Source: Streptosporangium carneum (GTDB lineage Bacteria > Actinomycetota > Actinomycetes > Streptosporangiales > Streptosporangiaceae). From it: a stretch of DNA of 64,000 nt. Below the pieces are notes generated by a model. It did no database searches, had not been told where the DNA came from, and saw only the letters and a list, made by a program, of their open reading frames with translations. The first letter of the stretch is position 1. Each line of letters starts with the position of its first letter. Positions 58,260 to 64,000 of the stretch are shown in pieces. The translations under genes and the position numbers were made by a program. The DNA lies in assembly GCF_027922005.1 (NCBI RefSeq), contig NZ_BSEV01000001.1:1141638-1205637 (forward strand). Direction: 5' to 3'.

Positions 58260-59609
58260 ATGAATACGCGCATGCTTCTGGCGGCCGATCCTTCCCTTGC
58301 CGACTTCGGCAAGGACCCGATCTGGATCAGCATCATCAAGGCCGTCGTCATCTTCGCCGTCCTGATGCTGGGCGTGCTGTTCGGCGTGTGGTTCGAGCGC
58401 AAGCTCATCTCCCGCATGCAGAACCGCTACGGCCCCAACAGGGCGGGCAAGTTCGGCCTCCTGCAGTCGGTGGCCGACGGCCTGAAGATGGGTCTGAAGG
58501 AAGACCTGATGCCCAGGACCGTGGACAAGGTGATCTACTTCATCGCCCCGGTCGTCCTGGCGGTCCCCGCCTTCCTGGCCTTCTCGGTCATCCCCATGGG
58601 GCCGATGGTCTCGATGTTCGGCGTCACCACGCCGCTGCAGCTCACCGACCTTCCGGTCGCGGTGCTGCTGGTGCTGGCGATGGCCTCGATCAGCGTCTAC
58701 GGCATCGTGCTCGCGGGCTGGGGCTCGCGCTCGCCGTACACGATCCTGGGCGGCCTGCGGGCCAGCGCCCAGGTGGTCTCCTACGAGATCGCGATGGGTC
58801 TGTCGTTCGTGGGCGTGTTCCTGTACGCAGGGACGCTGTCCACCTCGGAGATCGTCGCCTCGCAGGCGGGAGGCAAGGCGCTCGAACTGGGCGGCCTGAC
58901 CATCCCGATGCCGTCGTGGTACATGATCCTGCTGATCCCCTCCTTCCTGGTCTACGTCGTCACGATGCTGGGCGAGACCAACCGGGTCCCCTTCGACCTG
59001 CCCGAGGGTGAGGGCGAGCTGGTCGGCGGCTTCCAGACCGAGTACTCCAACTCGCTGAAGTTCGCGGTCATCATGCTCGCCGAGTACGTCAACGTCTTCG
59101 TGGTCTCCGCGGTGTCGATCACCCTGTTCATGGGCGGTTGGCGGGCGCCGTTCCCGATCTCCATGTGGGACGGCGCGAACAGCGGCTGGTGGCCGCTGCT
59201 GTGGTTCTTCCTCAAGATGGTGCTCGTCTTCTCCTTCTTCATCTGGTGCCGCGCCTCGCTGCCGCGAGTCCGCTACGACCAGCTGATGGCCCTCGGATGG
59301 AAGATCCTCATCCCGGTCAACCTCGGCTGGATCCTCCTGGTCGCCACGATGAAGGCCTTCCAGATCCAGGGCGTCAACAGGCAGCTCGTCGTGGCCCTGG
59401 CCGGGGTCGTGCTTCTCGGGTGCTTCGCGCTGTGGTGGCGCTTCGACAGCGTGCTGCAGAAGCGCAGGGAGGCCAAGGCCGCCCAGGTCGAGGCGGAGTT
59501 CGCCGAGCTGGACGCCGAACCGACCGCGGGCGGCTTCCCTGTGCCGCCGCTCGACCTGCCGCACTACCACGGGGTGGCGCGCAAGGAGGTTCCCAGTGGG
59601 AGCAACTGA
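58260..59609 (+). CDS. nuoH: NADH-quinone oxidoreductase subunit H
   Basis: 449 residues. An ATG at 58239 would add seven residues and overlap nuoG more; 58260 is chosen. Eight membrane helices; [18 protein letters not shown] and [19 protein letters not shown] are signatures of the quinone-site subunit. A C-terminal extension of about 60 residues is hydrophilic. Confidence 0.96.
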   Translation: MNTRMLLAADPSLADFGKDPIWISIIKAVVIFAVLMLGVLFGVWFERKLISRMQNRYGPNRAGKFGLLQSVADGLKMGLKEDLMPRTVDKVIYFIAPVVLAVPAFLAFSVIPMGPMVSMFGVTTPLQLTDLPVAVLLVLAMASISVYGIVLAGWGSRSPYTILGGLRASAQVVSYEIAMGLSFVGVFLYAGTLSTSEIVASQAGGKALELGGLTIPMPSWYMILLIPSFLVYVVTMLGETNRVPFDLPEGEGELVGGFQTEYSNSLKFAVIMLAEYVNVFVVSAVSITLFMGGWRAPFPISMWDGANSGWWPLLWFFLKMVLVFSFFIWCRASLPRVRYDQLMALGWKILIPVNLGWILLVATMKAFQIQGVNRQLVVALAGVVLLGCFALWWRFDSVLQKRREAKAAQVEAEFAELDAEPTAGGFPVPPLDLPHYHGVARKEVPSGSN

Positions 59610-60111
59610 TTGGCTGAACTCCGTCAAGGGGTTCGGCGTGACCTTCCACACGATGTTCAAGAAGGTCGAAACGGTCAACTACCCCGAGGAGAAGCGGCCC
59701 ACGGCTCCGCGCTTCCACGGTCGCCACCAGCTCAACCGCTGGCCGGACGGCCTGGAGAAGTGCGTCGGCTGCGAGCTGTGCGCCTGGGCCTGCCCGGCCG
59801 ACGCGATCTTCGTCGAGGGCGCGGACAACACCGACGAGCAGCGCTTCTCGCCGGGTGAGCGCTACGGACGCACCTACCAGATCAACTATCTGCGGTGCAT
59901 CCTGTGCGGCCTGTGCATCGAGGCCTGTCCGACCCGCGCGCTCACCATGACCAACGAGTACGAGCTCGCCGACTCGAGCCGCGAGAGCCTCATCTACACC
60001 AAGGAGATGCTCCTCGCGCCGCTCGGACCCGGCATGGAGGCCCCGCCCCACGCCATGCGTCTCGGTGAGACCGAAGAGGACTACTACCGGCTGGGACGAA
60101 ACAATGGGTGA
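59596..60111 (+). CDS. nuoI: NADH-quinone oxidoreductase subunit I
   Basis: 171 residues from a GTG overlapping nuoH by 14 nt. Two [4Fe-4S] motifs: [12 protein letters not shown] and [12 protein letters not shown]. It passes electrons to NuoB. Confidence 0.97.
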   Translation: MGATDWLNSVKGFGVTFHTMFKKVETVNYPEEKRPTAPRFHGRHQLNRWPDGLEKCVGCELCAWACPADAIFVEGADNTDEQRFSPGERYGRTYQINYLRCILCGLCIEACPTRALTMTNEYELADSSRESLIYTKEMLLAPLGPGMEAPPHAMRLGETEEDYYRLGRNNG

Positions 60112-61075
60112 GACCATCACGTTCTGGGTGCTGGCGGTCGTCTCTGTCGCCGGCGCCCTCGGCCTCGTCTTCAGCCGCAAGGCGGTCTACTCGGCGCTGA
60201 TGCTGGGCGTGGTCATGCTGTCCCTGGCGGTCCTCTACGCCGTCCAGGACGCCCCCTTCCTCGCCGCGGTGCAGATCATCGTCTACACCGGCGCGGTCAT
60301 GATGCTCTTCCTGTTCGTGCTGATGCTCGTCGGCGTGGACTCGGCGGACTCACTGGTCGAGACGATCAAGGGGCAGCGCTTCTGGGCGGCCGTCGCGGGC
60401 CTGGGCTTCGCCGCCCTGCTCGCGCTGGGGATCGGCAACGTGACGCTGTCCCCGGCCGCGGGCCTGGGCAACGCCGTCAAGCAGGCGGGCGGCAACGTGC
60501 CCAGCCTGGCCCAGCTCGTCTTCACCAGGCACGTCTTCGCCTTCGAGGTCACCTCTGCGCTGCTGATCACCGCGGCGCTCGGCGCGATGGTCCTGGCACA
60601 CCGCGAGCGCGTGCGGCCGAAGGCCACCCAGCGCGACCTGGCCCGCGCCCGCTTCAGCGGCCCGCAGCCCTCGCCGCTGCCCGGTCCCGGCACCTACGCC
60701 CTGCACAACGCCATCGACATGCCGGCTCTGCTGCCCGACGGCACGCTCTCGCCCAAGTCGATCAACCGGGTGCTCGCCAGGCACGACGAGGAGGCCGGCG
60801 TCACGCCGACCGACCCGCGCAAGGCCGCCATCGTCAAGCAGCTCCTGGCCAAGGACGTCCTCGTCGAGGACGGCTCCGGCGGGGGCGGCGACGAGGAGGC
60901 GCGCGACGACGACGCCGTGCACGACACCGCGCGCGAAGGCGCGCACGACGTCGTGAAGGACAACGTCGTCAGGGACGACGTGACGGACATGGACGTACAG
61001 GACGACGCCGTGCGGGACGACGTCGCACGTAGCGGCGACGTCGAGGAAGCGGCTCACCGGGAGGACGTCAAGTGA
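60104..61075 (+). CDS. nuoJ: NADH-quinone oxidoreductase subunit J with acidic tail
   Basis: 323 residues. Five membrane helices occupy about 1-165; [16 protein letters not shown] is the conserved central helix. The remainder is a long hydrophilic extension. Its last 60 residues are degenerate acidic repeats of the D-D-V/A-x-D type (for example [16 protein letters not shown]). Typical NuoJ proteins end far earlier. It overlaps nuoI by 8 and nuoK by 4 nt. Confidence 0.94.
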   Translation: MGETITFWVLAVVSVAGALGLVFSRKAVYSALMLGVVMLSLAVLYAVQDAPFLAAVQIIVYTGAVMMLFLFVLMLVGVDSADSLVETIKGQRFWAAVAGLGFAALLALGIGNVTLSPAAGLGNAVKQAGGNVPSLAQLVFTRHVFAFEVTSALLITAALGAMVLAHRERVRPKATQRDLARARFSGPQPSPLPGPGTYALHNAIDMPALLPDGTLSPKSINRVLARHDEEAGVTPTDPRKAAIVKQLLAKDVLVEDGSGGGGDEEARDDDAVHDTAREGAHDVVKDNVVRDDVTDMDVQDDAVRDDVARSGDVEEAAHREDVK

Positions 61076-61368
61076 CCACCCACTACCTGGTGCTCTCGGC
61101 GCTGCTGTTCGCGATCGGTGCCATCGGCGTGCTGACGCGGCGCAACGCGATCGTGGTGTTCATGTGCGTCGAGCTCATGCTCAACGCCTGCAACCTCGCG
61201 TTCGTCACCTTCGCCAGACAGCACGGAAACCTGGACGGCCAGCTCATCGCGTTCTTCGTGATGGTCGTGGCCGCGGCCGAGGTCGTGATCGGCCTCGCCA
61301 TCATCGTGATGATCTTCCGAACCCGCAGGTCGGCGTCTGTAGACGACGCCAGCCTGCTGAAGTACTAA
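61072..61368 (+). CDS. nuoK: NADH-quinone oxidoreductase subunit K
   Basis: 98 residues, GTG start overlapping nuoJ. Three membrane helices; the proton-path Glu lies in [14 protein letters not shown] and a second in [11 protein letters not shown]. Confidence 0.97.
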   Translation: MTTHYLVLSALLFAIGAIGVLTRRNAIVVFMCVELMLNACNLAFVTFARQHGNLDGQLIAFFVMVVAAAEVVIGLAIIVMIFRTRRSASVDDASLLKY

Positions 61369-61378
61369 GAGGTGGCCG

Positions 61379-63280
61379 GTGGAATCTCCCGCTGAGATCA
61401 TCCCGCACTCCGGTGGAGTGATCGGGGTCTCCTGGCTGATGATCGCGCTGCCGCTGATCGGCGCCGCGGTCCTGCTGCTGGGCGGCCGTCGCACCGACCG
61501 GTGGGGCCACCTCCTCGGCGTCGCCATGTCGCTGGCCTCCTTCGTGGTCGCCGTCGCCTCCTTCATGGAGCTGCTCGGCCTGGACCCGGAGCAGCGCCGC
61601 AGGGCCTATGAGCTGTACCAGTTCATCCCCGGCGTCGCCGACATGGGCATCCTGATCGACCCGCTGTCGATCAGCTTCGCCCTGCTGATCACCGGTGTGG
61701 GCTCGCTGATCCACATCTACTCGATCGGCTACATGTCGCACGACCCCGACCGGCGCCGCTTCTTCGCCTACCTGAACCTGTTCGTGGCGGCGATGCTCCT
61801 GCTGGTGCTGTCGGACAACTACGTCGGCCTGTTCATCGGCTGGGAGGGCGTCGGCCTGGCGTCCTACCTCCTGATCGGCTTCTGGCAGTTCAAGCCCTCC
61901 GCGGCGGTCGCGGCCAAGAAGGCCTTCATCGTCAACCGCGTCGGCGACTTCGGCCTGCTGATCGCGATCTTCACGGTCTGGACCACGTTCGGCTCGGTCG
62001 CCTTCGGCGAGGTCTTCGGCAAGGCCGGTGAGGCCTCCCAGAACACGCTGACCGCCATCGGCCTGCTGCTGCTCCTCGGCGCGTGCGGCAAGTCCGCCCA
62101 GCTGCCGCTGCAGTCCTGGCTGCTGGACGCGATGGAGGGCCCGACCCCGGTCTCGGCCCTCATCCACGCCGCGACCATGGTCACCGCCGGCGTCTACCTG
62201 GTCGTCAGGTCCGGCGCGTTCTTCGAGGCGGCCCCGACCGCGCAGCTCGTCGTGACGATCGTCGGCGTGGCCACGCTGCTCGCCGGTGCGATCATCGGTT
62301 GCGCCAAGGACGACATCAAGAAGGGCCTGGCCGGTTCGACGATGTCGCAGATCGGCTACATGATGCTCGGCGCGGGCCTCGGCCCCGTCGGCTACACCTT
62401 CGCCATCGCGCACCTGATCACGCACGGCTTCTTCAAGGCCAACATGTTCCTCGGCGCGGGCTCGGTCATGCACGGCATGAACGACGAGGTCGACATGCGC
62501 AAGTACGGCGGCCTGTTCCCGGTGATGAGGATCACCGCGATCACCTTCATCATCGGCTACCTCGCGATCATCGGCTTCCCGCTGCTGTCCGGCTACTTCA
62601 CCAAGGACGGCATCATCGAGACGGCCATCGAGCACAACGCGATCCTGGGCTGGCTCGCCGTCGTGGGCGCGGGCATCACCGGCTTCTACATGTCGCGGAT
62701 GGTCTTCATGACCTTCTTCGGCAAGCGGCGCTGGGCCGACGACGCCCACCCGCACGAGTCGCCCGCGGTCATGACCGTGCCGCTGATCATCCTGTCCATC
62801 GGGTCGATCTTCCTCGGCGGCTTCCTGGTCCTGGACAACCGGTTCATGCAGTTCCTCGCCCCGGCCGTCGGCCGTCCCGAGGAACTGCCCGTCTTCCACT
62901 TCGTCAGCCCCGCCGGTCTGGCCACGCTCGCGCTGGTCGCCGTCGGCGCGGTCTTCGCCTGGTTCCGGTACGGCGCCGCAGAGGTGCCCCGGGTCGCCCC
63001 GCGCGGCTCGTTCCTCACCACGTTCGCCCGCCGCGACCTGTACGGCGACGCCCTGAACGAGGCGCTGTTCATGCGCCCCGGCCAGTGGCTGACCCGGATC
63101 GCGGTGTTCTTCGACAACCGCGGCATCGACGGCCTGGTCAACGGGCTGGCCGCGGCGATCGGCGGAACCTCGGGGCGGCTGCGTCGCGTCCAGACCGGCT
63201 ACGTACGGTCCTACGCGTTGTCCATCCTCTTCGGTGCCGCCGTGGTCGTTGGCGCGCTGCTCTACGTAGGGAACATGTGA
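61379..63280 (+). CDS. nuoL: NADH-quinone oxidoreductase subunit L
   Basis: 633 residues from a GTG with GAGGTGGCCG upstream. Antiporter-like proton-pumping subunit with about 16 helices; [17 protein letters not shown] carries the key Glu and [20 protein letters not shown] the conserved Lys. It overlaps nuoM by one base. Confidence 0.97.
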   Translation: MESPAEIIPHSGGVIGVSWLMIALPLIGAAVLLLGGRRTDRWGHLLGVAMSLASFVVAVASFMELLGLDPEQRRRAYELYQFIPGVADMGILIDPLSISFALLITGVGSLIHIYSIGYMSHDPDRRRFFAYLNLFVAAMLLLVLSDNYVGLFIGWEGVGLASYLLIGFWQFKPSAAVAAKKAFIVNRVGDFGLLIAIFTVWTTFGSVAFGEVFGKAGEASQNTLTAIGLLLLLGACGKSAQLPLQSWLLDAMEGPTPVSALIHAATMVTAGVYLVVRSGAFFEAAPTAQLVVTIVGVATLLAGAIIGCAKDDIKKGLAGSTMSQIGYMMLGAGLGPVGYTFAIAHLITHGFFKANMFLGAGSVMHGMNDEVDMRKYGGLFPVMRITAITFIIGYLAIIGFPLLSGYFTKDGIIETAIEHNAILGWLAVVGAGITGFYMSRMVFMTFFGKRRWADDAHPHESPAVMTVPLIILSIGSIFLGGFLVLDNRFMQFLAPAVGRPEELPVFHFVSPAGLATLALVAVGAVFAWFRYGAAEVPRVAPRGSFLTTFARRDLYGDALNEALFMRPGQWLTRIAVFFDNRGIDGLVNGLAAAIGGTSGRLRRVQTGYVRSYALSILFGAAVVVGALLYVGNM

Positions 63281-64000
63281 TGCCCTGGCTCTCGACCCTG
63301 ATGGCCGTGCCCGTGGTGGGCGCGGTGGGTGTCTCCCTTGTCAAGAGTGACAAGCTCGCCAAGCAGCTGGCCCTGGCGGTCTCGCTGGTCGTGCTGGCCC
63401 TGACCGGCGTCATGGCGGCCAGGTTCGACCCGGCCCTGGGCGCCTCGAAGGAGACCCGCTTCCAGTTCGCCGAGGTCTACGACTGGATCCCGCGCTTCGG
63501 GGTTCACTACGGCGTCGGCGTCGACGGCATCGCCCTGGTGCTGATCGCGCTGTCGGCGATCCTCGTGCCGATCGTGATCCTGGCCTCCTGGCACGACGCG
63601 GACGGCACCGGCGCGGCGGCCCCGCCCAAGCGCTCGGTGAAGACCTACTTCGCGCTGCTGCTGGTGCTGGAAGCGATGATGATCGGCGTCTTCGCGGCGA
63701 CCGACGTCTTCCTCTTCTACGTCTTCTTCGAAGCCATGCTGATCCCGATGTACTTCATGATCGGGTCGTACGGCGGAGCCCAGCGGTCCTACGCGGCCGT
63801 CAAGTTCCTGCTCTACTCGCTCTTCGGCGGCCTGCTCATGCTGGTCGCGGTGATCGCGCTCTACGTGATCGCCGAGAAGAACACCTTCATGTTCCCCGAG
63901 CTGATCGGGGTCATCCAGGACCCGACCACGCAGAAGTGGCTCTTCCTGGGCTTCTTCATCGCGTTCGCGGTCAAGGCGCCGCTGTGGCCGTTCCACACCT
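63280..64000 (+). CDS. nuoM: NADH-quinone oxidoreductase subunit M, truncated by the window end
   Basis: The ATG at 63280 overlaps the nuoL stop codon (TGATG). 240 codons are visible with no stop. The product begins [19 protein letters not shown] and contains VYDWIPRFGVHYGVGVDGIA, FEAMLIPMYFMIGSYGG with the conserved Glu, and ends in KAPLWPFHT, the conserved helix-7 Lys region. About half the protein is missing at the edge. Confidence 0.96.
   Translation, partial: MPWLSTLMAVPVVGAVGVSLVKSDKLAKQLALAVSLVVLALTGVMAARFDPALGASKETRFQFAEVYDWIPRFGVHYGVGVDGIALVLIALSAILVPIVILASWHDADGTGAAAPPKRSVKTYFALLLVLEAMMIGVFAATDVFLFYVFFEAMLIPMYFMIGSYGGAQRSYAAVKFLLYSLFGGLLMLVAVIALYVIAEKNTFMFPELIGVIQDPTTQKWLFLGFFIAFAVKAPLWPFHT

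Overview
The window is chromosomal DNA of a high-GC filamentous actinomycete, most likely Streptosporangiales (Streptosporangium type). The reasons are strong G/C bias at third codon positions, frequent GTG/TTG starts, stop/start overlaps (ATGA, GTGA, TTGA), and developmental genes familiar from Streptomyces: a BldN-type sigma factor with its anti-sigma partner, a BldC homologue and a BdtA-like regulator. This assignment rests on gene content only. I see no rRNA, tRNA, insertion sequence, phage gene or CRISPR array.

Layout. 13-7644 (minus): a secreted protein of unknown function, then the heat-shock operon dnaK-grpE-dnaJ-hspR-clpB, read from a promoter near 7700 with two HspR operators (HAIR). 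8029-9679: a lipoprotein, an orphan VapB antitoxin and proC. 9756-13359: an MFS exporter, an AcuC-like deacetylase and a coupled phosphatase-like gene. 13682-18744: bdtA, bS22, an epimerase, an acyltransferase, a HAD phosphatase, rsbN and bldN. 18948-21230: a membrane protein with a C-terminal ABM-like domain, and a glutaredoxin-like protein. 21468-29875: rex, hemA, hemC, a methyltransferase-hemD fusion, hemB, a degenerate primase-polymerase-like protein and hemL, which together cover 5-aminolevulinate synthesis and the steps to uroporphyrinogen III. 29943-33671: a Uma2 nuclease-like protein, a VKOR-DsbA oxidative folding pair and two small unknowns.

34011-36205 is the most unusual locus. It is a compact three-gene RiPP cluster of the graspetide type: a 54-residue precursor with a Gly-Gly boundary, a MvdD-like ATP-grasp ligase and a PpiC-related maturation protein. 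Directly upstream are three identical 7-bp direct repeats at 11-bp spacing, the layout bound by SARP activators. The window encodes no SARP.

36263-39627: two divergent regulator/target pairs (SDR/HxlR and EamA/LysR). 39862-44542: a histidine phosphatase and the System II cytochrome c maturation genes (TlpA-like, ccdA, resB, ccsB). 44701-48431: small membrane proteins, a metallopeptidase-like protein, bldC and a secreted propeller-like protein. 48510-64000 (plus): menaquinone genes (menG, geranylgeranyl reductase), then the complex I operon nuoA-nuoM; nuoM runs off the end.

One regulatory theme links distant parts. Near-perfect Rex operators lie in front of rex-hem (21361-21380) and in front of the reductase-nuo unit (49309-49328). 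NADH/NAD+ sensing could therefore coordinate haem supply, menaquinone modification and NADH dehydrogenase.
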